From NCBI GenBank assembly GCA_937900135.1, contig CALCDJ010000080.1, positions 1 to 64,000 on the forward strand: a DNA stretch of 64,000 bases. Reading direction: 5' to 3'. Under the pieces are notes generated by a model. It was not told the DNA's origin and did not search any database. It saw only the letters and a program-made list of their open reading frames with translations. This stretch comes from an uncultured Blautia sp. GTDB lineage: Bacteria > Bacillota > Clostridia > Lachnospirales > Lachnospiraceae. Positions 7,373 through 15,513 of the stretch are shown here, piece by piece (the first letter of the stretch is position 1; every line of letters begins with the position of its first letter). Position numbers and translations under genes: made by a program.

Positions 7373-7399
7373 ACAGGAGTTTCAAGTGCAAAAAACCTG

Positions 7400-7428
7400 T
7401 TGAAGTTACCTCTTTACAGTGATACAAT
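7400..7428 (+). promoter_or_regulatory. Promoter of azlCD
   Basis: TTGAAG and TACAAT with a 17-bp spacer, 30 bp after the BceB stop. Transcription would begin about 7435, just ahead of the strong hairpin at 7442-7473, which would then lie in the azlC leader. Confidence 0.5.
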
Positions 7429-7441
7429 ACGAGTGTATTTG

Positions 7442-7473
7442 GCACCGCCATCTGGAAGGCCGGATGGCGGTGC
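7442..7473 (+). terminator. Strong hairpin between bceB-like gene and azlC
   Basis: Perfect 11-bp GC-rich stem, GCACCGCCATC (7442-7452) with GATGGCGGTGC (7463-7473), followed by TTTTGTG. It can end the BceAB transcript, but the short U-tract and the promoter just upstream leave open an attenuator role for azlCD. Confidence 0.6.
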
Positions 7474-7531
7474 TTTTGTGCCTTTGAGAAGAGGTGCAGA
7501 AAAAGAGTAAGAAAAGAACGGGGGAATTTGT

Positions 7532-8254
7532 GTGGATAAAAAAAGCTTCCAAAAGGGAATTCATGATGGGATTCCCATTGGACTTGGCTATTTTGCAGTT
7601 TCATTTACATTTGGTATGATGGCTGTCTCCGGCGGACTTACCATCTGGCAGGCAGTTCTTATTTCACTTACTAATCTGACTTCCGCAGGTCAGTTTGCAG
7701 GTTTGGATATCATTCTGGCATCAGGTTCTTATTATGAGATGGCTCTGACCCAGCTGATTATCAATCTCAGATATTCGCTGATGTCTTTCTCACTGTCCCA
7801 GAAGCTGAGAAGAGATGTGCCCTGGGCTCATCGGTATCTGGTGGCCTTTGGAGTGACTGATGAGATTTTTGGAATCAGCGCCAGCCAGAGCGGGAAAGTA
7901 AGTCCTTACTATAATTATGGAGCCATGTGTGTGGCTATTCCAGGATGGACACTGGGAACGCTGGCAGGAGCCATTTCCGGGAATCTTTTGCCGGATTTTA
8001 TGGTAAGCGCGTTAAGTGTGGCCATTTATGGAATGTTTCTGGCGATTATTATCCCTCCTGCCAAGACGAACAGGGCAGTGCTGGGAGTGGTGCTGGGAGC
8101 AATGGCAGTAAGCGCCTTGTTTGCTGTACTGCCTGGTTTGAAGCAGGTTTCATCTGGCTTTGTAATTATTCTGACAACCCTTCTGGTGGCAGGAATTGCC
8201 GCAGTTGTGTGTCCGATCAAGGAAGAAAAGGAGGAAAAAACCAGTGAGTGCTAA
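7532..8254 (+). CDS. azlC: AzlC: branched-chain amino-acid exporter, large subunit
   Basis: 240 residues and about six to seven membrane helices. It carries the AzlC family opening GIPIGLGYFAVSFTFGMMA and the LTNLTSAGQFAGLDI region. With AzlD it forms a membrane exporter for branched-chain amino acids and toxic analogues. The start is GTG. The stop lies 11 bp inside the AzlD gene, indicating coupled translation. The gene is preceded by its own promoter and a hairpin. Function is inferred from family; individual substrates vary among AzlCD pairs. Confidence 0.9.
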   Translation: MDKKSFQKGIHDGIPIGLGYFAVSFTFGMMAVSGGLTIWQAVLISLTNLTSAGQFAGLDIILASGSYYEMALTQLIINLRYSLMSFSLSQKLRRDVPWAHRYLVAFGVTDEIFGISASQSGKVSPYYNYGAMCVAIPGWTLGTLAGAISGNLLPDFMVSALSVAIYGMFLAIIIPPAKTNRAVLGVVLGAMAVSALFAVLPGLKQVSSGFVIILTTLLVAGIAAVVCPIKEEKEEKTSEC

Positions 8255-8561
8255 TATTTATCTTTACATATTGGTAATGGCAGGTGTCACGTATCTGATC
8301 CGTATGCTGCCTCTGGCTCTTGCAAAAAAAGAGATTACCAGTCCTTTTCTGAAATCCTTTTTGTTTTATGTGCCCTATGCCTGTCTGGCGGCAATGACTT
8401 TTCCGGCTATTCTTTCGGCAACAGCCAGTGTGATTTCTGCTGCCATTGGCTTTGTCGTGGCTCTCTTTGCTTCCTATAAAGAAAAAAGTCTGCTGACTGT
8501 GGCGCTCTGTGCCTGCGGAGCGGTTTTTGTGGCAGAACGGATTTTGGAGTATATGGCGTAA
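8244..8561 (+). CDS. azlD: AzlD: branched-chain amino-acid exporter, small subunit
   Basis: 105 residues, four hydrophobic segments, containing the AzlD pattern TYLIRMLPLAL near the start and FLFYVPYACLAAMTFPAIL. I use GTG 8244 (VSANIYLYILVMAG) because AAGGAGG lies 9 bp upstream, while a longer frame opening at 8196 has no ribosome binding site and would add a basic segment foreign to the family. It partners AzlC. A bidirectional terminator follows directly. Confidence 0.88.
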   Translation: MSANIYLYILVMAGVTYLIRMLPLALAKKEITSPFLKSFLFYVPYACLAAMTFPAILSATASVISAAIGFVVALFASYKEKSLLTVALCACGAVFVAERILEYMA

Positions 8562-8589
8562 AAAAAGGACGGTTTTCCGTCCTTTTTTT
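8560..8589. terminator. Bidirectional terminator azlD/dapF
   Basis: A7 GGACGG, four-base loop, CCGTCC T7: a symmetrical hairpin with T-tracts on both strands, ending azlCD from the left and dapF from the right. Confidence 0.88.
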
Positions 8590-8595
8590 AGTAGA

Positions 8596-9450
8596 TTATT
8601 TGTCAAGGAAAGAAAGATCAATTTCACCATCAAACACGGTGGTAGCAGGGCCGGTCATATAGACCAGGTTTTCCTGACGATCCCAGAAAATCTGAAGGTC
8701 TCCCCCAAGAAGCTTAACTGTAACAGGCTGCTGGGCGTCCACATATCCATTCAGGATAGAGGCGACTGCCACTGCGCAGGCACCGGTACCACAGGCCAGC
8801 GTCTCACCGGAACCACGTTCCCAGACACGCATTTGAAGGGTGTGTTCATCCAGAACCTTTACAAATTCAGTATTTACCCGGTCAGGGAAAAAAACGTGAT
8901 TTTCAAAGGAAGGGCCGATTTTCTCAATGTCCAGGTGATCAATCTCATCCATATAGACAATGGCATGGGGATTTCCCATGGAAACAGCAGTAATGTGGTA
9001 TTCTGTTCCATCCACCATAAGAGGAGCATCGATGACCTGTTCTGTTTCAGAAACCACAGGGATAAGTGGCGCTGTCAGGATGGGTGTTCCCATATTTACC
9101 TTTACCCTGGATACCTTGCCGTTTTCCACGGTGAGGTCTAAATGTTTGATGCCGCTTTTGGTATCTACTGTGATGTTAGTTTTGTCTACAATGCCATAGT
9201 CATAAGCATATTTGGCCACGCAGCGGATTCCATTGCCGCACATGGCTCCCTGGGAACCGTCCAGATTATACATATCCATTTCACAGTCCGCTTTGTCGGA
9301 TGGTTTGATCAGAATCAGACCGTCAGAACCAATGCCGAAGTGGCGGTCACTGACGAACCGGGCCACAGCGGCCGGGTCAGTGACTGTTTCTTCAAAGCAG
9401 TTTACATATACATAATCATTTCCAATTCCATGCATCTTGGTAAATTTCAT
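8596..9450 (-). CDS. dapF: Diaminopimelate epimerase
   Basis: 284 residues. Converts LL- to meso-diaminopimelate in the cytoplasm, supplying lysine synthesis and peptidoglycan (and the MurE at 23.1 kb, which has the DAP-type motif). Both catalytic cysteines are present: C71 in MCGNGIRC and C220 in ACGTGACA; so are the substrate-contact segments GNDYVYVN and MGNPHAIV. Two-domain symmetrical fold of normal length. GAGGAGG lies before the start. It stands alone rather than in a dap operon, between azlCD and hydF. Confidence 0.95.
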   Translation of the reverse strand: MKFTKMHGIGNDYVYVNCFEETVTDPAAVARFVSDRHFGIGSDGLILIKPSDKADCEMDMYNLDGSQGAMCGNGIRCVAKYAYDYGIVDKTNITVDTKSGIKHLDLTVENGKVSRVKVNMGTPILTAPLIPVVSETEQVIDAPLMVDGTEYHITAVSMGNPHAIVYMDEIDHLDIEKIGPSFENHVFFPDRVNTEFVKVLDEHTLQMRVWERGSGETLACGTGACAVAVASILNGYVDAQQPVTVKLLGGDLQIFWDRQENLVYMTGPATTVFDGEIDLSFLDK

Positions 9451-9493
9451 AATAATCCTCCTCTTTTCTCAAACTCCATACTCCCAAAGGAAC

Positions 9494-9512
9494 TGTGCCA
9501 GATGATGGCACA
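9494..9512. other. Hairpin between hydF and dapF
   Basis: TGTGCCA, five-base loop, TGGCACA. It lies in the 126-bp gap between hydF (upstream on the minus strand) and dapF, with no T-tract. It may be an mRNA processing or stabilising structure if the two genes are co-transcribed. A TTGATA/TAATTA pair (minus strand, around 9530-9560) could be a weak dapF promoter. Confidence 0.3.
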
Positions 9513-9576
9513 CCATTACGTTGACATCATTTTCCTAATTATCATAAAGGAAAAATGTTATCAAAACGTGAACTCA

Positions 9577-10803
9577 TCATAAAATTTTCAGAATTTCAGG
9601 GAAAGGCTCCAGACTTCTCTTCAGGATTTCCGTCACCTGGGCAATCAGGATTCCGTAATTGGTAATGGGAACGCCCTGATCCTGGCAGCAGGCAATGCGA
9701 TATTTCATTTCCCGCTCATTGAGCATACAGCCGCCGCAGTGAACTACCATATCATAGGAAGAAACATCCTCTGGGAATTCAGTTCCTGAGGTAAAGGAGA
9801 AAACTGGTTCTGCCTTTGCGTAATTTCGGATCCATTGTGGAAGTTTTACTGTACCGATGTCGTTGCATTGCCGGTGATGGGTACAGCCTTCGGCAATCAG
9901 CACCCGATCCCCGTCTTTTAAATGAGAAAGGGCAGCGACGCCGCGCACCAGAGTTTCCAAATCTCCTTTGTACCGGGCAAAAAGGATGGAAAAAGAGGTG
10001 AGAGGAATTTCTGCGGGGGTATCCTGGGAAACTCGGGCAAAAGCCTGACTGTCTGTAACTACCATATGGGGCGTGAGTCCCTGGGCCTGAAAACGGGCAA
10101 GGGTTTCTTTCAGTTCTGTATCCCGTACCACCATGGAAAGAGCGCCTGCTTCCAGAATATCCCGGATCGTCTGCTGCTGGGGAAGGATCAGGCGTCCCTT
10201 GGGGGCGGCTTTGTCCACAGGTACGACTAAGACCACCAGATCCATGGGACGGATCAGATCTGCAATAATGGGGAAGGGGTGAGTATCCGCCGGTTTTTTG
10301 CCTGCGATTTTTTCCTTCAGCTCCTGAATATGGAGATTTTTGGAGGCGCTGACCCAGATTTCTTCCGGGGAAGAGTTCTGAAGAAGTTCTTTCTGTTTTT
10401 CTTCCGGGAGAAGATCTGCCTTATTATAAACCAGCAGGTAGGGAATGCCTTTGGCAAGGAAACGCTGAATCAGCGCATCTTCCTGGCTGGTTTTTCCAAT
10501 GGTTCCGTCGATGACAAGAACGGCAATATCTGTTTTGTTCAATACCTGGTAGCTTTTTTGGACACGAAGGGCTCCAAGTTCACCCAGATCGTCAATACCT
10601 GGAGTGTCGATGACCATTACCGGCCCCAGGGGAAGAAGCTCCATGGTTTTATACACCGGGTCGGTAGTGGTGCCTTTTACATCTGAAACAATGGCGAGTT
10701 TCTGTCCGGTTACCGCATTGATCACACTGGACTTTCCTGCATTTCTTTTTCCAAAAAAACCGATATGTATCCGCTCGGAAGCGGGAGTCTGATTCATTCC
10801 CAT
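9577..10803 (-). CDS. hydF: HydF: [FeFe]-hydrogenase maturation GTPase/scaffold
   Basis: 408 residues. N-terminal Era-like GTPase: P-loop GKRNAGKSS (18-26), G3 DTPG (66-69), G4 NKAD (127-130). The C-terminal part carries the [4Fe-4S] ligands typical of HydF: a CTHH element in EGCTHHRQCND and a CGGC in VVHCGGCMLN. HydF is the scaffold on which the diiron subcluster of the hydrogenase H-cluster is assembled with HydE and HydG before delivery to the hydrogenase. Neither partner nor a hydrogenase is in the window, so they must be elsewhere. Presence of hydF points to a hydrogen-evolving fermentative anaerobe. Confidence 0.93.
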   Translation of the reverse strand: MGMNQTPASERIHIGFFGKRNAGKSSVINAVTGQKLAIVSDVKGTTTDPVYKTMELLPLGPVMVIDTPGIDDLGELGALRVQKSYQVLNKTDIAVLVIDGTIGKTSQEDALIQRFLAKGIPYLLVYNKADLLPEEKQKELLQNSSPEEIWVSASKNLHIQELKEKIAGKKPADTHPFPIIADLIRPMDLVVLVVPVDKAAPKGRLILPQQQTIRDILEAGALSMVVRDTELKETLARFQAQGLTPHMVVTDSQAFARVSQDTPAEIPLTSFSILFARYKGDLETLVRGVAALSHLKDGDRVLIAEGCTHHRQCNDIGTVKLPQWIRNYAKAEPVFSFTSGTEFPEDVSSYDMVVHCGGCMLNEREMKYRIACCQDQGVPITNYGILIAQVTEILKRSLEPFPEILKIL

Positions 10804-10898
10804 AGAAACCTCCTTCTAAAATAGATATTCCTTTGTTTTTTCATTCATAATGGATAGTTTCATTATAGAAAATTATTTATTATTATTCAAGTATACTA

Positions 10899-10926
10899 TT
10901 GCATTTTAGAAAAAACATGGTACAAT
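10899..10926 (+). promoter_or_regulatory. Promoter of the amino-acid ABC transporter operon
   Basis: TTGCAT, 16 bp, TACAAT, some 115 bp upstream of the binding-protein start. The 239-bp gap between divergent hydF and this operon (10804-11042) holds no gene; the untranslated leader is long, but I find no clear riboswitch fold in it. Confidence 0.5.
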
Positions 10927-11042
10927 AAAACACATGACGTAGAAAATATACATGAATGATGCATAATTATACGAGGAACTTCCAGGGACGAATGAAGAAT
11001 GGAACCCTTGTGATCATGACAAAATGTAAGGAGGAAATTTAA

Positions 11043-11825
11043 ATGAAAAACATGAAAAAAGTAATGGCGCTTGCAGTAAGTGCCGCAATGACAGCAGCAA
11101 TGGCAGTGAATGTATCTGCAGCAATCGAGACAAAGGATGATCTGGCAGGAAAGACCATCGGGGTACAGCTTGGAACTACCGGTGATCTGGAAGCTACAAA
11201 ATACGAAAAGGACGGAGCAACTGTAGAGCGTTACAGCAAGGGAAGCGATGCCATTCAGGCTCTGAAAAAAGGAAAAATCGACTGTGTGATCATTGACTCC
11301 CAGCCGGCTAAGAAATTTGTAGAATACAACGATGACCTGAAGATTCTGGATGAACCATTTACAGAAGAAGAATATGCAATGTTCTTAAAGAAAGACAACA
11401 AAGAACTGGTTGAAGAAATCAATGGCGCTTTAAAGGAACTGAAGGAAGACGGAACCATTGACAGCATTATGGACAACTACATTGGAGATAATGTAGGAGA
11501 AACTCCATATGAATCTCCAGAAGATGTGGATCGCTCCAAGGGCAAACTTGTTATGGCTACCAATGCGGAATTTGAACCATATGAATACCATGAAGGCGAT
11601 GCAGTTGTTGGTATTGATGTGGATATCGCACAGGCAATCTGTGACAAACTGGGATACGAACTGGAAGTACAGGACATGGAATTTGACGCGATTTTCCCAA
11701 CTGTCGCAGCAGGAAAAGCTGATTTCGGAGCAGCAGGTATCACCATTACAGAAGACCGTCTTTCCAGTGGAGAATTTACAGATACTTATGCAAACGCAAG
11801 CCAGGTGATCATCGTTCAGAAATAA
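11043..11825 (+). CDS. Circularly permuted family-3 amino-acid-binding protein
   Basis: 260 residues. A secretion signal (KKVMALAVSAAMTAAMAVNVSA, cut near 26) is followed by a solute-binding protein of the glutamine/cystine-binding family, but in swapped order. Residues about 28-155 are what is normally the second half (DLAGKTIGVQLGTTGD, SDAIQALKKGKIDCVIID, EEINGALKELKEDGTIDSIM). Residues about 170-260 are what is normally the first half (GKLVMATNAEFEPYEY, VVGIDVDIAQAICDKLG, FDAIFPTVAAGKADFGAAG, ITITEDR). The old C- and N-termini are joined by a short linker (GETPYESPEDVDRSKG). There is no lipobox cysteine. AAGGAGG precedes the ATG. It feeds the permease and ATPase downstream; substrate probably a polar amino acid. 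Confidence 0.88.
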   Translation: MKNMKKVMALAVSAAMTAAMAVNVSAAIETKDDLAGKTIGVQLGTTGDLEATKYEKDGATVERYSKGSDAIQALKKGKIDCVIIDSQPAKKFVEYNDDLKILDEPFTEEEYAMFLKKDNKELVEEINGALKELKEDGTIDSIMDNYIGDNVGETPYESPEDVDRSKGKLVMATNAEFEPYEYHEGDAVVGIDVDIAQAICDKLGYELEVQDMEFDAIFPTVAAGKADFGAAGITITEDRLSSGEFTDTYANASQVIIVQK

Positions 11826-11863
11826 GTATCATCAGGGAAAGAAACAGAAAACAGAAACATATG

Positions 11864-11895
11864 GAGCTGTTGACATTTGCCAACAGCTCTTTTAT
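11864..11895 (+). terminator. Intercistronic terminator-like hairpin after the binding-protein gene
   Basis: GAGCTGTTG (11864-11872) and CAACAGCTC (11881-11889) form a perfect 9-bp stem with an 8-base loop followed by TTTTAT. Such partial terminators after a binding-protein gene lower expression of the permease and ATPase relative to the binding protein. Confidence 0.7.
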
Positions 11896-11916
11896 ACAGA
11901 TTAAAGGAAAATTGTG

Positions 11917-12624
11917 ATGAATGGAATGCTATTGGCAAGTATAAAAGAAGATATTTATTTGAACTTTATCAAAGAAGACCGTTATAAATGGCTTCTTGAA
12001 GGTCTTGGAACCACATTAAAGATCACGGTTTTTGCGGTGATTCTTGGGATTATCATTGGTTTTATCGTGGCAATTATCTGTTCTGCTCATGATAAATCAG
12101 GAAAATTTAAGATTTTAAATGCAATCTGTCGTGTATACCTTACAGTAATCCGTGGAACCCCAACCATGATTCAGCTGTTGATCATGAACCTGGTTATCTT
12201 TGGTTCCGTGGATATGAATCCTGTAATAATCGGCGGTCTGGCATTTGGAATCAACTCCGGTGCATACGTGGCAGAAATCGTACGTTCCGGTATTATGGCG
12301 ATTGATCAGGGACAGACAGAGGCAGGAAGAAGTCTGGGTCTGAATTTTGCTCAGACCATGCGTCTGATCATTATGCCTCAGGCATTTCGTAACGTATTGC
12401 CTGCATTGGTGAATGAGTTTATTTCATTGATCAAAGAAACCTCTGTTGTAGGTTATATTGGAATGATGGACTTGACAAAAGGAGCCATGCTGATCCAGAG
12501 CCGTACCTACAATCCGTTCTGGCCATTGATGGCAGCAGCGGCAATTTATCTCTTACTTGTTATGGCTCTGACTTATGGAATGAATAAGCTGGAAAGGAGG
12601 CTGAGAAACGGTGAGCGTAAATAA
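11917..12624 (+). CDS. Polar amino-acid ABC transporter permease
   Basis: 235 residues, HisM/GlnP family. N-terminal amphipathic segment (ASIKEDIYLNFI), then about five membrane helices, and the EAA loop contacting the ATPase (EAGRSLGLNFAQTMRLIIMPQAFRN region). The family signature GTPTMIQLLI is clear. A GTG at 11914 directly precedes ATG 11917; I choose ATG because AAAGGA is 8 bp away. It should homodimerise and work with the permuted binding protein and the ATPase at 12611, whose start lies inside its end. Confidence 0.92.
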   Translation: MNGMLLASIKEDIYLNFIKEDRYKWLLEGLGTTLKITVFAVILGIIIGFIVAIICSAHDKSGKFKILNAICRVYLTVIRGTPTMIQLLIMNLVIFGSVDMNPVIIGGLAFGINSGAYVAEIVRSGIMAIDQGQTEAGRSLGLNFAQTMRLIIMPQAFRNVLPALVNEFISLIKETSVVGYIGMMDLTKGAMLIQSRTYNPFWPLMAAAAIYLLLVMALTYGMNKLERRLRNGERK

Positions 12625-13357
12625 GAAAAATGTATTGATCGAGGTACAGGATCTGAAAAAAGCATTTGGAGGAAATCAGGTTCTGGATGGAATTACCACA
12701 GATATTTGTCAGGGAGAGGTTGTGGCGATCATTGGACCTTCCGGTTCCGGAAAATCCACCTTTCTCCGTTCCCTGAATCTTCTGGAAGAGCCGACAGGAG
12801 GCCGGATTCTGTTTGAAGGTGTGGATATCACCGATCCCAAGGTGGACATTAACCGTCACAGACAGAAAATCGGTATGGTGTTCCAGCAGTTTAATCTGTT
12901 TCCACACAAAACGGTAAAGGAAAACATTATGCTGGCGCCGGTATCTCTGAAGCTGATGTCAAAGGAAGAGGCATCCAGACGTGCGGAGGAGCTGCTGGAG
13001 AGAGTTGGTCTTCCAGATAAGGCAGACGCATATCCAGGCAGTCTTTCTGGCGGACAGAAACAGAGAATTGCCATTGCTCGTGCGCTGGCAATGAATCCGG
13101 ATGTTATGCTTTTTGATGAACCTACTTCTGCTCTGGACCCGGAAATGGTAGGAGAAGTTCTGGGTCTTATGAGGGAACTGGCAGAAACAGGTATGACAAT
13201 GGTAGTGGTAACTCATGAGATGGGATTTGCCCGGGAGGTTGCCACACGTGTTATCTTTATTGATGACGGAAAAATCCAGGAAGAAAACACACCGGAGGAA
13301 TTTTTTCAGAATCCGAAGAATCCCCGGCTGCAGGATTTTCTTTCCAAAGTATTATAA
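12611..13357 (+). CDS. Polar amino-acid ABC transporter ATPase
   Basis: 248 residues, GlnQ/HisP family: Walker A GPSGSGKS (about 41-48), signature LSGGQKQR, Walker B VMLFDEPT, switch His in VVTHEMGFA. GTG start with GGAAAGGAGG upstream, overlapping the permease end by 14 bp. It completes an uptake system for a polar or sulfur-containing amino acid; the exact ligand cannot be told from sequence. A strong terminator follows immediately. Confidence 0.94.
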   Translation: MSVNKKNVLIEVQDLKKAFGGNQVLDGITTDICQGEVVAIIGPSGSGKSTFLRSLNLLEEPTGGRILFEGVDITDPKVDINRHRQKIGMVFQQFNLFPHKTVKENIMLAPVSLKLMSKEEASRRAEELLERVGLPDKADAYPGSLSGGQKQRIAIARALAMNPDVMLFDEPTSALDPEMVGEVLGLMRELAETGMTMVVVTHEMGFAREVATRVIFIDDGKIQEENTPEEFFQNPKNPRLQDFLSKVL

Positions 13358-13397
13358 AAAACAAGGAAGCATGGTTTTTCATGCTTCCTTGTTTTTT
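13356..13397. terminator. Bidirectional terminator between the ABC operon and the CBS gene
   Basis: Perfect 18-bp stem (13356-13373 with 13380-13397), six-base loop, A-tract on one side and T-tract on the other. It covers the stop codons of both convergent genes. Confidence 0.92.
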
Positions 13398-13845
13398 ATT
13401 TACCGGTTTCTGTATCCCTAGCCTCTGCCCGGGAGAGGGTGCAGGATTTCAATTCGTTATAACAATATTTGATAATTTCCTTCCTGGTAATGATGCCAAT
13501 AAAAAAGCCCTGGTCATCCACCACGGGAACGTAATTCTGGTTGATGGCGCGATCCAGAAGATCTTCCATATTGGAATCTGCATGCACCGGCTTGTAGTTG
13601 GCTCTCCTTGGAATGGCCATGATGGGAACGGATTCTGCCTGGTGCATGTCGGTGATGCTCATCCGCTTCATGCCCCACAAAAGATCACCTTCGGAGATGG
13701 TTCCTGTATATCGTCCATCCATGCTGAGAATGGGAATGCAGGAGAATTTCCTGTGTTCCATCTTCTCTACCGTCTGTCTGAGTGTTTCATTTTCAAATAT
13801 GTAAGCAACGTCACTTTTGGGCGTCAAAAAAAACAAAATGTTCAC
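13396..13845 (-). CDS. CBS-pair protein, CbpB/DarB-like
   Basis: 149 residues made of two CBS motifs (about 1-65 and 70-135) and a short tail. Size and layout resemble the small CBS-pair proteins of Firmicutes (YkuL/DarB, CbpB) that bind cyclic di-AMP and regulate the (p)ppGpp synthetase Rel or pyruvate carboxylase. Seen: VEKMEHRKFSCIPIL, GTISEGDLLW, then INQNYVPVVDD and GIITRKEI, the typical GDL/KEI ends of CBS units. The nucleotide bound is not proven. Start is GTG with AGAGAGG upstream and a consensus promoter about 70 bp away. Confidence 0.8.
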   Translation of the reverse strand: MNILFFLTPKSDVAYIFENETLRQTVEKMEHRKFSCIPILSMDGRYTGTISEGDLLWGMKRMSITDMHQAESVPIMAIPRRANYKPVHADSNMEDLLDRAINQNYVPVVDDQGFFIGIITRKEIIKYCYNELKSCTLSRAEARDTETGK

Positions 13846-13893
13846 AGTAGATACCTCTCTTTAAACTTTTCATTGTCAATAAATGATAATACT

Positions 13894-13922
13894 ATGATAG
13901 TATGCGGGTACTTTTCTGTCAA
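13894..13922 (-). promoter_or_regulatory. Promoter of the CBS gene
   Basis: On the minus strand TTGACA (complement of 13917-13922), 17 bp, TATCAT (complement of 13894-13899). Strong -35 match. Confidence 0.6.
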
Positions 13923-13968
13923 TATGGTCAATTATAAAATTTTTGGAAACTTACAGAAAGAAAATATG

Positions 13969-13997
13969 TTGCGAAAAATGCGTGTATATAATAAAAT
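13969..13997 (+). promoter_or_regulatory. Promoter of the alanine/glycine symporter gene
   Basis: TTGCGA, 17 bp, TAAAAT, about 50 bp upstream of the start codon. Confidence 0.5.
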
Positions 13998-14047
13998 AAA
14001 CACGATTATGTAAGATAACACAGGAAAAAAGAAAAAGGGGAAATGGA

Positions 14048-15442
14048 ATGAACGAATTACTTGGAAAATTAAACGAATATCTGTATACATACATTCTCAT
14101 CATACTGTTGGTGGGGACAGGTATTTATTTTACCATCCGTACAAAGTTTGTACAGATTACCATGCTTCCGGAAGCATTTCGGGTTCTCACAGAAAAGAAA
14201 AAAGGAGAAGAAGGGGTTTCTTCTTTTCAGGCCTTGATGATTTCCACAGCATCCAGAGTGGGAACCGGAAATATTGCAGGTGTGGCAACCGCCCTTGCAG
14301 CAGGCGGGGCAGGTGCGATTTTCTGGATGTGGCTTCTGGCAATCATTGGAAGCGCTTCTGCATTTGCTGAGAGTACCCTGGCGCAGGCTTATAAGGTCAA
14401 AGGAGATAAGGAATACAGAGGCGGTCCGGCTTATTATATTCAGTATGCATTGGGACAGAGATGGCTGGGCGTGATTTTTTCTCTGCTTCTGATTGCCTGT
14501 TTTGCCTTTGGATTTAATGCCCTTCAGTCTTATAACGTAAGTTCTGCGTTTGCTTACTATGTGGGAGAGAATTATGCAGATACCATGATTCCGGCTGTGA
14601 TCGGAGGGATACTGGCGCTGGCAACGGCTCTGGTCATCTTCGGAGGGGTACACCGCATTGGAGTCATTACTTCAGGGCTGGTTCCCGTTATGGCAGTGTT
14701 ATATATTTTGCTGGGACTTTATATCACATTGACCAATGTGGGACATCTTCCGGAAATTTTTGCTCTGATTTTCCGGGAAGCCTTTGATGTACAGGCCATT
14801 GCAGGCGGTTTTGCCGGTTCCTGTGTGATGCTGGGAATCAAAAGAGGCCTCTTTTCCAATGAGGCAGGTATGGGTTCAGCGCCAAATGCAGGAGCTACTG
14901 CAGAAGTATCCCATCCTGCAAAACAGGGAATGGTGCAGATGCTTTCTGTTTTTATTGATACCATTCTGATCTGCACCACAACTGCCATGATGCTTTTGAA
15001 TTATGGAGTAATCGATCCCTCTCTTACGGGAATGCCATTTGTACAGCAGGCAGTAAAATTTGCAGTGGGGGAAGGCGGAATCCATTTTATTACAATTTCC
15101 ATTTTCCTCTTTGCCTTCAGTTCCCTGGTGGGAAATTACTGTTATGCGGAATCAAATCTGAAATTCATCAAGGATCACAAGGGACTTCTGTTTGTTTTTC
15201 GTGTGGTTTGTGTGGTCGTGGTATTTTTTGGCGCCCAGGCGAATTTTGATATGGTATGGAATCTGGCAGATGTTCTGATGGGATTTATGGCAATTGTCAA
15301 TATTGTGGCAATTCTTCTCTTAAGTCCCAAGGTGATACGGATCTTAAACGATTACAGAGAACAGAAAAAACAGGGCAAGGACCCGGTGTTTCATCCCAAA
15401 AAGCTGGGAATTCTTCATACCCATTGCTGGGAAGAAGACTGA
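14048..15442 (+). CDS. Sodium:alanine/glycine symporter (AGCS family)
   Basis: 464 residues, about eleven membrane helices. Family marks: GTGIYFTIRTKFVQI near the start, SRVGTGNIAGVATALAAGG (the AGCS signature with substrate-binding residues), GGPAYYIQYALG and KRGLFSNEAGMGSAPNA. It imports alanine or glycine with Na+. GGGGAAATGGA provides a modest ribosome binding site. The gene stands alone, with its own promoter and a strong terminator shared with asnA. Normal length, intact. Confidence 0.93.
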   Translation: MNELLGKLNEYLYTYILIILLVGTGIYFTIRTKFVQITMLPEAFRVLTEKKKGEEGVSSFQALMISTASRVGTGNIAGVATALAAGGAGAIFWMWLLAIIGSASAFAESTLAQAYKVKGDKEYRGGPAYYIQYALGQRWLGVIFSLLLIACFAFGFNALQSYNVSSAFAYYVGENYADTMIPAVIGGILALATALVIFGGVHRIGVITSGLVPVMAVLYILLGLYITLTNVGHLPEIFALIFREAFDVQAIAGGFAGSCVMLGIKRGLFSNEAGMGSAPNAGATAEVSHPAKQGMVQMLSVFIDTILICTTTAMMLLNYGVIDPSLTGMPFVQQAVKFAVGEGGIHFITISIFLFAFSSLVGNYCYAESNLKFIKDHKGLLFVFRVVCVVVVFFGAQANFDMVWNLADVLMGFMAIVNIVAILLLSPKVIRILNDYREQKKQGKDPVFHPKKLGILHTHCWEED

Positions 15443-15448
15443 TAATAA

Positions 15449-15498
15449 GGAACAAAAAAAGAGAACCCCTTTAGCGGAAGGGTTCTCTTTTTTGTTCC
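15449..15498. terminator. Bidirectional terminator symporter/asnA
   Basis: Long hairpin: GGAACAAAAAAGAGAACCC-type left arm, TAGCGG loop, complementary right arm with T6. It serves both convergent genes. Confidence 0.9.
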
Positions 15499-15513
15499 AA
15501 AATCAAGGGAAGA

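Noticed and set aside
8509..9141. Plus-strand frame of 210 codons opposite dapF
   Set aside because: Antisense to intact dapF and spanning a terminator.
10927..11042. Riboswitch in the amino-acid transporter leader
   Set aside because: The leader is about 110 nt but I could find only weak short pairings and no known conserved core.
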